Part shown: positions 56,571 to 64,000 of the stretch, in pieces
How positions within the stretch are numbered: position 1 is the first letter of the stretch
How the letters are laid out: each line of letters opens with the position of its first letter
Origin: Crocinitomicaceae bacterium
GTDB lineage: Bacteria > Bacteroidota > Bacteroidia > Flavobacteriales_D > Crocinitomicaceae
Reading direction: 5' to 3'
Length of the DNA stretch: 64,000 nucleotides
Assembly: GCA_030830895.1 (NCBI GenBank)
Contig: JAURMC010000014.1
Coordinates: forward strand, 248,001 to 312,000
Position numbers and translations under genes: made by a program
The notes under the pieces: generated by a model
What the model saw: the letters and a program-made list of their open reading frames with translations, nothing else
Told to the model about the DNA's origin: nothing
Database searches by the model: none

Positions 56571-57092
56571 TTACCCGTTAAACACTTTATCAAGATCAAT
56601 TCCTCGTTGACGAGCTACTGCTGCCGCATCTCGCATTTTCGAAAGTGCATCCATAGTAGCTTTAACTACATTGTGAGGATTAGAAGAGCCTTGAGATTTG
56701 CCTAATACATTGTGAACACCTACGCTTTCAAGCACGGCACGCATCGCACCCCCTGCGATAACACCGGTTCCGTCCGTAGCCGGCTTTAATAAAACCTCTG
56801 CACCGCCGTATTTACCCTTTTGAGAATGAGGAACTGTTCCTTTTCGAATCGGAACGCGTATTAAGTTTTTCTTGGCATCGTCAATTCCTTTCGTAATTGC
56901 CTCGGTTACCTCTTTGGCTTTTCCAAGGCCGTGACCTACCACTCCGTTTTCATCTCCAACAACCACAATGGCTGAAAAACTAAACGTTCTACCTCCTTTA
57001 GTTACTTTTGTTACACGATTCACGGCAACGAGTTTATCTTTTAACTCAATATCTGCCGATTTTACTCTGTTTAAATTTTGTTGCGTACTCAT
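56571..57092 (-). CDS. rpsE: 30S ribosomal protein S5
   Basis: 173 residues. [43 protein letters not shown] and [15 protein letters not shown]. Both RNA-binding halves present. Confidence 0.97.
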   Translation of the reverse strand: MSTQQNLNRVKSADIELKDKLVAVNRVTKVTKGGRTFSFSAIVVVGDENGVVGHGLGKAKEVTEAITKGIDDAKKNLIRVPIRKGTVPHSQKGKYGGAEVLLKPATDGTGVIAGGAMRAVLESVGVHNVLGKSQGSSNPHNVVKATMDALSKMRDAAAVARQRGIDLDKVFNG

Positions 57093-57097
57093 TATTA

Positions 57098-57451
57098 TTA
57101 AAATTTAAGTCCACTTTCTCGAGCTGAATCTGCAAGTGATTTCACTCTTCCGTGATATAAATAACCATTTCGATCAAAAACAACAGTATTTATTCCTGCT
57201 TTTGATGCATTTTCAGCGATCATTTTCCCAACTTTAACCGCTTGCTCTAATTTTGCCACTTTTTGAGCATCTTCATGCTTCAATGAACCAGCAGAGGCAA
57301 GCGTTTTACCTGTTGTATCATCAATAATCTGTGCATAAATCTGTTTATTGCTTCTAAATACAGATAATCTTGGAATCGCAGATGTACCAAAAACTTTTTT
57401 TCTGATTCTACGCTTGATTTTAGATCTTCTTAATACTTTGTTTAGTGCCAT
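57098..57451 (-). CDS. rplR: 50S ribosomal protein L18
   Basis: 117 residues. [38 protein letters not shown] and the C-terminal [24 protein letters not shown]. Confidence 0.97.
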   Translation of the reverse strand: MALNKVLRRSKIKRRIRKKVFGTSAIPRLSVFRSNKQIYAQIIDDTTGKTLASAGSLKHEDAQKVAKLEQAVKVGKMIAENASKAGINTVVFDRNGYLYHGRVKSLADSARESGLKF

Positions 57452-57462
57452 GATTTTATCTA

Positions 57463-58020
57463 TTATTTTTTAGCGGCTGATTTACCTGCTTTTCTTCTTA
57501 ATTCTTCTCCAACAAACTTGATTCCTTTTCCTTTGTAAGGCTCAGGCTTTCTCAAGCTTCGAATTTTTGCTGCAACTGCACCTAGTAATTGCTTGTCGTA
57601 TGACTCTAAGGTTACTACTGGAGCTTTACCTTTTTCCGTTACTGTGGTACATTTAACTTCTTTAGGGATTTCAAACACAATTTGGTGAGAAAAACCAAGG
57701 GCTAACTCTAACAGTTGACCGTTTGCATTTGCACGGTAACCTACCCCTACGATTTCCATTTCTTTTTTAAAACCCTCAGAAACTCCAATAATCATATTCT
57801 GTATCAACGCACGATATAACCCATGTTTAGATCGGTGATCAGGAGCGTCAGTAGTGCGGGTAATTGTTAGAACATTACCTTCAAGGTTTAATGAAACACT
57901 TGATAAATCAATATCTTGAGTTAATGTCCCTTTCTTTCCAGTGACAGAAACCATGTTGCCGTTCAGCGAATATTCTACGCCTGCTGGAATAGTGATGGGT
58001 GCTTTACCAATTCTTGACAT
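57463..58020 (-). CDS. rplF: 50S ribosomal protein L6
   Basis: 185 residues. [18 protein letters not shown] start, two alpha/beta repeats, and [24 protein letters not shown]. Confidence 0.97.
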   Translation of the reverse strand: MSRIGKAPITIPAGVEYSLNGNMVSVTGKKGTLTQDIDLSSVSLNLEGNVLTITRTTDAPDHRSKHGLYRALIQNMIIGVSEGFKKEMEIVGVGYRANANGQLLELALGFSHQIVFEIPKEVKCTTVTEKGKAPVVTLESYDKQLLGAVAAKIRSLRKPEPYKGKGIKFVGEELRRKAGKSAAKK

Positions 58021-58030
58021 CTTTCAATTT

Positions 58031-58429
58031 TTAATATACGTAACATAATACTTCACCACCTATATTCAACTTGCGTGCTTCTTTGTCAGTAATCACACCT
58101 TTTGAAGTCGAAATCATAGCGATACCTAATCCGTTTAATACACGCGGCAATTCTTCTGAACCTGCATATTTACGTAAACCAGGTTTCGAAATTCGCTGTA
58201 ATTTTGTTATCGCTGGAACACGAGTTGATACATTGTATTTCAAAGCAATTTTAATAATACCTTGTTTGTTGTCCTCCTCAAACTTATAGTTCAGGATATA
58301 TCCCTGATCAAATAAAATCTGTGTCATAGCACGTTTTGTATTTGAACTTGGAATTTCAACCATTTTCAACCCTGCGGCACTTGCGTTGCGAATTCGGGTT
58401 AAAAAATCTGCGATTGGGTCTGTAGTCAT
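58031..58429 (-). CDS. rpsH: 30S ribosomal protein S8
   Basis: 132 residues. [14 protein letters not shown] start and [26 protein letters not shown] end, both diagnostic. Confidence 0.97.
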   Translation of the reverse strand: MTTDPIADFLTRIRNASAAGLKMVEIPSSNTKRAMTQILFDQGYILNYKFEEDNKQGIIKIALKYNVSTRVPAITKLQRISKPGLRKYAGSEELPRVLNGLGIAMISTSKGVITDKEARKLNIGGEVLCYVY

Positions 58430-58449
58430 TTCTTTTAAACTTTATTTAA

Positions 58450-58764
58450 TTACCAACTAGCTTTACGAACTCCCGGGATTTTTCCTGAGAGAGCCATCTC
58501 TCTAAAAGTCACCCTTGAAATCCCAAAATGACGCATGTAACCACGAGGACGTCCTGTTAAACCGCATCGGTTGTGCAGTCTTATTTTCGCCGAATTTGCA
58601 GGAATTTTCTGAAGGGCCATCATCGCATCCCATTTTTGATTAATTACCTCCTCATTCGTTGAAGTAGATTTTAACACTTTGGTCAATTGCTCTCGCTTAT
58701 TAGCATATCGAGCTACCATCCGTTCTCTTTTGCGCTCACGCGCTTTCATTGATTCTTTCGCCAT
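58450..58764 (-). CDS. rpsN: 30S ribosomal protein S14 (long, non-zinc form)
   Basis: 104 residues. [16 protein letters not shown] start and [28 protein letters not shown] end. An extra segment of about 15 residues (about 32-47, [12 protein letters not shown]) makes it longer than the 89-residue S14 that I recall from most Bacteroidetes and closer to the proteobacterial length. Confidence 0.96.
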   Translation of the reverse strand: MAKESMKARERKRERMVARYANKREQLTKVLKSTSTNEEVINQKWDAMMALQKIPANSAKIRLHNRCGLTGRPRGYMRHFGISRVTFREMALSGKIPGVRKASW

Positions 58765-58770
58765 TTTTTA

Positions 58771-59322
58771 TTATTTTTTTACAAATGGAAATCCAAATAA
58801 GTCCAACAATGCTTTTGCCTCTTCATCACTTTTCGCAGAAGTTACTAAGGTGATATCCATTCCAAGAATTTTATTTACTTTATCGATATCGATTTCAGGA
58901 AAGATAATGTGTTCTTTGATGCCTAAGTTAAAGTTTCCTCGACCATCAAATCCTTTTGGACTGATTCCTCTAAAATCGCGAGTTCTAGGAAGTGAAACCG
59001 ACAGAAATCGATCGAGGAAATCATACATTCGATCACCTCTTAGCGTAACCTTAGTTCCAATTGGCATTCCTTTACGCAGTTTAAAATTCGAAATATCTTT
59101 TTTCGAATTTGTCGTAATCGCTTTTTGCCCTGCTATTCTAGAAAGATCTGCAGCAGCACTTTCAATTAACTTTTTATCTGCAACTGCGTCGCCCATTCCT
59201 TGACTTAAAACAATTTTAGTCAGTTTTGGCACTCGCATGATTGATTTATATCCGAACTGTTCTGTTAATTCCTTAATAATTACAGTGTGATACCTTTCTT
59301 TAAGTCTTGGTGTGTAAGTCAT
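58771..59322 (-). CDS. rplE: 50S ribosomal protein L5
   Basis: 183 residues. [38 protein letters not shown] start and [34 protein letters not shown]. Confidence 0.97.
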   Translation of the reverse strand: MTYTPRLKERYHTVIIKELTEQFGYKSIMRVPKLTKIVLSQGMGDAVADKKLIESAAADLSRIAGQKAITTNSKKDISNFKLRKGMPIGTKVTLRGDRMYDFLDRFLSVSLPRTRDFRGISPKGFDGRGNFNLGIKEHIIFPEIDIDKVNKILGMDITLVTSAKSDEEAKALLDLFGFPFVKK

Positions 59323-59639
59323 TATTTAATCACCTCCCCTGATTTCTTTGAAAAACGTACTAATTTACCTTTATCATTTTCTTTTCTACCTACTCTTGTT
59401 GCTTGACCAGCAACAACAAGCATTAGATTTGAAACATGAATTGTTCCTTCTTTTTCCTCAATTCCACCTTGTGGATTAGTCGCGCTTGGCTTTGTGTGAC
59501 GCTTCACTAAATTAACGCCTTCAACAGTTGCCCTCATTTTCGAGCGATTGATTGAGGTAATCTTACCTTCTTGACCTTTTGAGTCACCACTAATGACTTT
59601 CACAAGGTCGCCAACTTTTATTTTTAACTTCGTTTGCAT
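59322..59639 (-). CDS. rplX: 50S ribosomal protein L24
   Basis: 105 residues. KOW motif [29 protein letters not shown]. Its stop overlaps the L5 start by one base. Confidence 0.97.
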   Translation of the reverse strand: MQTKLKIKVGDLVKVISGDSKGQEGKITSINRSKMRATVEGVNLVKRHTKPSATNPQGGIEEKEGTIHVSNLMLVVAGQATRVGRKENDKGKLVRFSKKSGEVIK

Positions 59640-59650
59640 ATCTCTATAAA

Positions 59651-60019
59651 TTACAATACCTCTGGTGCTAAAGAAACGATTTTCATATAATTATTCTCAC
59701 GTAATTCTCGAGCAACAGGACCGAAAATACGTGTACCACGCATTTCTCCAGCTTGATTCAAAATTACACATGCATTATCATCGAATCGAATGTATGAGCC
59801 ATCGGGCCGTCTGATTTCTTTTTTAGTTCGCACTACAACAGCAGTGGCAACGGATCCCTTCTTAACTGCGCCTGTGGGCATTGCGCTTTTCACAGTAACA
59901 ACAATTTTATCACCAATGGAAGCGTATCTTCTGCGAGTACCGCCCAACACTCTTATGCAAAGGACTTCTTTCGCACCGGAATTATCAGCAACTGCTAATC
60001 TTGATTCTGTTTGTATCAT
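59651..60019 (-). CDS. rplN: 50S ribosomal protein L14
   Basis: 122 residues. [27 protein letters not shown] start and [27 protein letters not shown] end, diagnostic. Confidence 0.98.
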   Translation of the reverse strand: MIQTESRLAVADNSGAKEVLCIRVLGGTRRRYASIGDKIVVTVKSAMPTGAVKKGSVATAVVVRTKKEIRRPDGSYIRFDDNACVILNQAGEMRGTRIFGPVARELRENNYMKIVSLAPEVL

Positions 60020-60027
60020 CTCTCAGG

Positions 60028-60285
60028 TTATTTCGCTCTTTCAACAATTTCTACTAAGCGCCAATTCTTTGATTTACTCAAAGGACGCGTTTCCATAATT
60101 TTAACGGTATCACCAACGTGGCAGTCATTTGTTTCATCGTGTGCTACAAATTTCGTAGTCGTTTTAACAAACTTTCCATATTTCGGGTGTTTTTTCTTTC
60201 GTTCCACAGCAACTACAATAGACTTATCCATTTTATCGCTTGTTACGATTCCGATTCTTTCTTTTCTTAAATTTCGCTTTTCCAT
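60028..60285 (-). CDS. rpsQ: 30S ribosomal protein S17
   Basis: 85 residues from ATG 60285 ([14 protein letters not shown]). An in-frame ATG at 60297 would only add four residues. The S17 signature VETRPLSKxKxW is seen as [17 protein letters not shown]. Confidence 0.96.
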   Translation of the reverse strand: MEKRNLRKERIGIVTSDKMDKSIVVAVERKKKHPKYGKFVKTTTKFVAHDETNDCHVGDTVKIMETRPLSKSKNWRLVEIVERAK

Positions 60286-60297
60286 GTTAAGCATCAA

Positions 60298-60501
60298 TTA
60301 TTGCGCTGTTACAGCACTGTTTCTTTTGGTTAATTCCGTATTAAATCTTGCAATGGTCTTTCTTAAACTCTTTATTCTCATAGGGTTCTCAATGGGAGCA
60401 GTTTTGTGAGTTAAAGTCAAAGAAATCATTTGGTTTTGCAATTCTGCAAGTTTACGATTCAATTCTTCGTGTGATAACTTTGATATATCTTGTGTTTTCA
60501 T
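60298..60501 (-). CDS. rpmC: 50S ribosomal protein L29
   Basis: 67 residues. ISKLSHEELNRKLAELQNQMISL and MRIKSLRKTIARFNTEL, helical hairpin typical of L29. Confidence 0.96.
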   Translation of the reverse strand: MKTQDISKLSHEELNRKLAELQNQMISLTLTHKTAPIENPMRIKSLRKTIARFNTELTKRNSAVTAQ

Positions 60502-60511
60502 TTTCTAATTT

Positions 60512-60937
60512 TTAAGCAGGTATTTCAAAATCATTGCGAACCACAAACTTGCATTTCACTGGAAGCTTTTGTGCGGCAAGTCGCAATGCTTCTTTGGCAA
60601 TCTCGTATGGTACCCCATCTGCTTCAAACATAATTCTACCAGGTTTTACCACAGCTACCCAATGGCTTGGTGCTCCTTTTCCTTTACCCATACGTACTTC
60701 GGCAGGTTTAGCTGTAACGGGTTTATCAGGAAAAATACGAATCCACACTTTTCCTTCCCTTTTCATGTAACGCGTTACCGCAATACGAGAAGCTTCAATT
60801 TGACGTGAAGTGATCCAGCCTGGCTCTAAGGTTTTTAAACCAAATGATCCAAAAGCTATCCTCGAACCACGGTGTGCCAACCCCCGATTTCTACTTTTCT
60901 GTACTCTTCTGAACTTCGTTCTTTTTGGTTGTAACAT
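60512..60937 (-). CDS. rplP: 50S ribosomal protein L16
   Basis: 141 residues. [19 protein letters not shown] start, [45 protein letters not shown] and [19 protein letters not shown]. Confidence 0.98.
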   Translation of the reverse strand: MLQPKRTKFRRVQKSRNRGLAHRGSRIAFGSFGLKTLEPGWITSRQIEASRIAVTRYMKREGKVWIRIFPDKPVTAKPAEVRMGKGKGAPSHWVAVVKPGRIMFEADGVPYEIAKEALRLAAQKLPVKCKFVVRNDFEIPA

Positions 60938-60958
60938 TTTACTACTCTTTTAAGCGTA

Positions 60959-61672
60959 TTACTTTTTCTTTCTTTTTGGTGAAACAGAACCACCTCCTGC
61001 ATTTGTATTTGCGGAAGACATTCCAACATTCGGTGAAAGGTCACGTTTTCCATAAACCTCTCCTCGACAAATCCAAACCTTTATCCCAAGACGACCATAG
61101 GTTGTATGTGCTTCTGAAACAGCATAGTCTATGTCCGCTCTAAATGTGTGTAATGGCGTTCGACCGTCTTTGTACATTTCAGAACGCGCCATTTCAGCAC
61201 CATTCAATCTTCCGGAAATTTTAATTTTAATTCCTTCAGCACCTAAACGCATAGTACCTGCAATAGCCATTTTTATAGCTCTACGGAATGAAATGCGCGC
61301 TTCAAGCTGACGAGCCACTGCATCAGCAACTAATCGTGCATCAAGTTCAGGGCGTTTTACCTCAAAGATGTTAATTTGAATCTCTTTCTTAGTAAGTTTT
61401 TTCAACTCTTCTTTCAACTTGTCTACTTCCTGCCCTCCTTTTCCAATGATAACTCCTGGTCGAGCCGTATTAATAGTCACCGTTACCAACTTAAGAGTAC
61501 GCTCAATTATAATCTTAGCAATACTTGCTTTAGCCAAACGAGCATTTAAATACTTTCTGATTTGATCGTCTTCAACGATTTTGTCTTTATAGTTTCTACC
61601 GCCATACCAGTTAGAATCCCATCCGTGGATGTAGCCTAAACGATTGCCTATTGGATTTGTCTTTTGTCCCAT
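60959..61672 (-). CDS. rpsC: 30S ribosomal protein S3
   Basis: 237 residues. [25 protein letters not shown] start, KH domain [20 protein letters not shown], and [40 protein letters not shown]. Short basic tail. Confidence 0.98.
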   Translation of the reverse strand: MGQKTNPIGNRLGYIHGWDSNWYGGRNYKDKIVEDDQIRKYLNARLAKASIAKIIIERTLKLVTVTINTARPGVIIGKGGQEVDKLKEELKKLTKKEIQINIFEVKRPELDARLVADAVARQLEARISFRRAIKMAIAGTMRLGAEGIKIKISGRLNGAEMARSEMYKDGRTPLHTFRADIDYAVSEAHTTYGRLGIKVWICRGEVYGKRDLSPNVGMSSANTNAGGGSVSPKRKKK

Positions 61673-61677
61673 ATTAT

Positions 61678-62076
61678 TTAAGAATTTACACCATCAACGA
61701 TGATTGTAACATGATTTGATCTTTTTCTAATTCTGTGTGCACGTCCTTGAGGAGCTGGTTGAATTCTTTTCAACATCGATCCTCCGGCAACTTGGATTGA
61801 TTTTACAATCACTTTCTCCTCACTAAGGTCCTTGCCCTCATTTTTCTGTTCCCAATTTGCAATTGCAGAACGCAAAAGCTTCGCTAAATCTACAGAGGCA
61901 AACTTAGAGTTATAGTTTAAAATATTCAGCGCTTTATTTACTTCAACTCCGCGAATTAAATCAGCAACCATTCTCATTTTTCGGGGAGAAATCTTAGAAT
62001 CATTCAACTGCGCAAAAGCAATTTGCTTTTTCTCATCTTTCAACTTCTCAGCCCTTAGTCTTTTTCTAGCACCCAT
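61678..62076 (-). CDS. rplV: 50S ribosomal protein L22
   Basis: 132 residues. A lysine-rich N-terminal stretch precedes [53 protein letters not shown] is the exit-tunnel loop and tail. Confidence 0.97.
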   Translation of the reverse strand: MGARKRLRAEKLKDEKKQIAFAQLNDSKISPRKMRMVADLIRGVEVNKALNILNYNSKFASVDLAKLLRSAIANWEQKNEGKDLSEEKVIVKSIQVAGGSMLKRIQPAPQGRAHRIRKRSNHVTIIVDGVNS

Positions 62077-62091
62077 GACTTAAAATTTATC

Positions 62092-62370
62092 TTATCGTTT
62101 TTTATCTTTTTTATTTCCGGCATGTCCACGGAACACTCTCGTTGGAGAGAATTCTCCCAATTTGTGACCTACCATATTCTCTGTAACAAATACAGGAATG
62201 AATTTATGACCGTTATGGACTGCAAAGGTTAAACCAACGAAATCCGGTGTAATTGTTGACGCACGCGACCAAGTTTTGATTACTGCCTTGCTGTTTGAAG
62301 CTTGTGCATCATCTACTCGTTTCATCAATTTGTAGTGAACAAAAGGCGGCTTTTTTAATGAACGACTCAT
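62092..62370 (-). CDS. rpsS: 30S ribosomal protein S19
   Basis: 92 residues. [15 protein letters not shown] start and [22 protein letters not shown] end. Confidence 0.98.
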   Translation of the reverse strand: MSRSLKKPPFVHYKLMKRVDDAQASNSKAVIKTWSRASTITPDFVGLTFAVHNGHKFIPVFVTENMVGHKLGEFSPTRVFRGHAGNKKDKKR

Positions 62371-62376
62371 ACTACG

Positions 62377-63201
62377 TTATTTTTTTCTTCTTTCTATAAT
62401 GAACTTATTTGAATACTTTGTTTTAGATCTAGTTTTGTATCCTTTCGCAGGCATACCATTTCTAGATCGTGGGTGACCTCCGGAATTTCTTCCTTCTCCA
62501 CCACCCATTGGGTGATCCACTGGATTCATAACTACCCCGCGTACACGAGGACGTCTTCCTAACCAACGAGACCGACCTGCCTTGCCTGATCGCTCAAGGT
62601 TGTGCTCTCCATTGGAAACAACTCCAATTGTAGCTATACAGGTTACGAGTACCATTCTTGTCTCACCACTTGGCATTTTAACCACCGCAAACTTACCTTC
62701 CCGAGCATTCAATTGCCCATATGTTCCAGCCCCTCTAGCAATTGATCCCCCTTTACCGGGCATCAATTCAATATTATGAATCAACGTTCCTAATGGAATA
62801 TCGGATAAGTACATCGCATTACCTACGTTAGGCGTTGCTGTTCTACCAGAAGTAACTGTATCTCCTACTTTCAAACCATTTGGCGCGATAATATAGCGCT
62901 TCTCTCCGTCAGCGTAAAATAATAATGCAATGTTGGCCGTTCGATTCGGATCATACTCAATTGATTTAACAATTGCAGGAATATCGAACTTATTTCGCTT
63001 GAAATCAACGATTCGATACTTTTGCTTATGTCCTCCACCAATGTAACGCATTGTCATACGTCCATCATTATTACGCCCTCCAGACTTCGTTCCGCCTTTA
63101 ACAAGGCTTTTCTCTGGTTTTGAGGCGGTAATTACCGACATGTCTATCGCCACTTTATGACGTTGACCCGGAGTTGTTGGTTTAAACTTTTTAACGCTCA
63201 T
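62377..63201 (-). CDS. rplB: 50S ribosomal protein L2
   Basis: 274 residues. [36 protein letters not shown] start and [26 protein letters not shown], which carries the peptidyl-transferase-proximal His. Confidence 0.98.
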   Translation of the reverse strand: MSVKKFKPTTPGQRHKVAIDMSVITASKPEKSLVKGGTKSGGRNNDGRMTMRYIGGGHKQKYRIVDFKRNKFDIPAIVKSIEYDPNRTANIALLFYADGEKRYIIAPNGLKVGDTVTSGRTATPNVGNAMYLSDIPLGTLIHNIELMPGKGGSIARGAGTYGQLNAREGKFAVVKMPSGETRMVLVTCIATIGVVSNGEHNLERSGKAGRSRWLGRRPRVRGVVMNPVDHPMGGGEGRNSGGHPRSRNGMPAKGYKTRSKTKYSNKFIIERRKK

Positions 63202-63208
63202 TGCTCAA

Positions 63209-63505
63209 TTAATAGTTGTTAAACAAATCAATGGTTTCACCATCTGCGATTGAAACTACAGCCTTCTTCCATTGTTTACTTCTTTGCTCAACAATGCCTT
63301 TGTTTGTAAATTTCACAGAAGATTTTCCACCGCCATAATTTTGTGTACGTACATCTGTGACGTGTACCCCGTACATTTTCTCGACAGCCAGCTTGATTTC
63401 AAGCTTATTTGCCTTTCTATCCACTTCAAAAGTAAATGCATTTCTAGCTTCGGAGGCAAAAGATGCTTTCTCAGTGATTATCGGCTTTTTAATTATTCCT
63501 TGCAT
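63209..63505 (-). CDS. rplW: 50S ribosomal protein L23
   Basis: 98 residues. KPIITEKASFASEARNAFTFEVDRKANKLEIKLAVEKMYGVHV, followed by the tunnel loop. Confidence 0.97.
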   Translation of the reverse strand: MQGIIKKPIITEKASFASEARNAFTFEVDRKANKLEIKLAVEKMYGVHVTDVRTQNYGGGKSSVKFTNKGIVEQRSKQWKKAVVSIADGETIDLFNNY

Positions 63506-63514
63506 GATCCTGGA

Positions 63515-64000
63515 TTAATTTAAAATTTCTTCAATACGACTTATAGCCGATTGAGTTACTATAACCTTCCGGGCGTTCAATACGTCGTAGGTATTGAAGG
63601 ATTCGACCGTTACAACCTTTACTTTCTTCAAATTTCTAGAAGCCAAATAAACGTTGTCATTTTTATCTCCTAAGATTAACAGAACTTTCTGATTCTCTAA
63701 AGAGAAAGCAGAAACCATCGCAACAAAATCTTTTGTTTTGATTGCATCCATCTTTACATCTTCAAGCACCATTAAGGCATCATTCTTCATCTGGTAAGAA
63801 AATGCTGACTTTCTAGCTAATCTTTTAAGTTTGACATTTAATTTGAAGGAATAATTTCTTGGTCTTGGTCCAAAAATTCGTCCTCCACCTACACGAGTAC
63901 CGGACTTTGCACTTCCTGCTCTTGCACCCCCCGTACCCTTTTGCTTTTTAAGCTTTTTAGTTGAGCCTGCAATTTCATTTCGCTCCTTCGATTTGTGCGT
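63515..64000 (-). CDS. rplD: 50S ribosomal protein L4 (N-terminus beyond the window)
   Basis: 161 residues visible; the gene runs off the right edge, so the true start is outside the window. The reading frame is open from 64000. The internal loop has KKLKKQKGTGGARAGSAKSGTRVGGGRIFGPRPR, diagnostic of L4, and the tail holds LNARKVIVTQSAISRIEEIL. An internal Met codon at 63790 is not the start. Confidence 0.97.
   Translation of the reverse strand, partial: THKSKERNEIAGSTKKLKKQKGTGGARAGSAKSGTRVGGGRIFGPRPRNYSFKLNVKLKRLARKSAFSYQMKNDALMVLEDVKMDAIKTKDFVAMVSAFSLENQKVLLILGDKNDNVYLASRNLKKVKVVTVESFNTYDVLNARKVIVTQSAISRIEEILN

Noticed and set aside
58679-59203. A 174-codon frame opposite rpsN/rplE
   Set aside because: It runs antisense through two certain ribosomal genes and their junction and has no recognisable motif.
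63790-63790. Met codon that could start a 91-residue protein
   Set aside because: The frame is open to the window edge and its upstream part is typical L4; it is an internal Met.

Overview
The window is chromosomal DNA from a member of the Bacteroidota, most likely the Flavobacteriales (a Crocinitomicaceae/Cryomorphaceae-like organism; the genus cannot be fixed from sequence alone). Four things point there. Two secreted proteins end in type IX secretion (T9SS) sorting domains. The recurring promoter -7 element TAnnTTTG is the Bacteroidetes type. Shine-Dalgarno sequences are mostly absent. The ribosomal operon runs secY-infA-rpmJ without map and is followed by carA-eno. No phage, insertion sequence or CRISPR array was seen. 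Gene density is very high, with many 1-26 bp overlaps.

Layout. 1-4872 (+): 3' part of mutL, two tandem rhomboid proteases, a membrane-anchored EEP-family hydrolase and a stand-alone glutamine amidotransferase, closely packed. 5050-8935 (-): a large T9SS-exported beta-propeller protein and lipA. 9029-14708: an OsmC-family protein and an SPOUT rRNA methyltransferase (+), then a HAD nucleotidase, a small membrane protein and upp (-), a dicarboxylate/amino-acid symporter (-) and an MFS transporter (+). 14746: tRNA-Leu(GAG). 14957-21279: outer-membrane and secreted proteins, adenosine deaminase and a 931-residue PKD-repeat T9SS type B protein. 21419-25785 (-): an overlapping operon of three photolyase/cryptochrome-family flavoproteins plus a 47-residue DUF2256 zinc-ribbon gene, which is my main pick for follow-up. 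25851-29221 (+): two exported alkaline-phosphatase-superfamily enzymes, a rhodanese lipoprotein and a YeiH-type sulfur-anion exporter. 29310-36197: lipoprotein, outer-membrane barrel, orphan membrane protein, gltX-folB, cation/proton antiporter and an aldose epimerase-like protein.

36232-46678 is a surface-glycan locus in two divergent halves. The minus half holds a PglC/WcaJ-type sugar transferase, two DegT-family aminotransferases, a GT2, an O-antigen ligase/polymerase and a GT4. The plus half holds a hexapeptide acyltransferase, a second ligase/polymerase and a GT4. A Wzx-type flippase converges on the plus half. Together these could build, flip and polymerise or ligate a lipid-linked glycan containing amino sugars.

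46727-50832 holds a 3-hydroxyacyl-CoA dehydrogenase, a small XRE regulator and carA-eno-NUDIX. 50937 to the right end is the S10-spc-alpha ribosomal supercluster on the minus strand, from rplD (cut by the window edge) to rplQ. It includes rpmJ and rpmD, which are very short. L17 carries an unusual acidic repeat tail.

Two patterns run through the window. A clear TAnnTTTG element sits only 4-7 bases before the start codon of several genes, which predicts leaderless or nearly leaderless mRNAs. Convergent neighbours often touch or overlap at their 3' ends.
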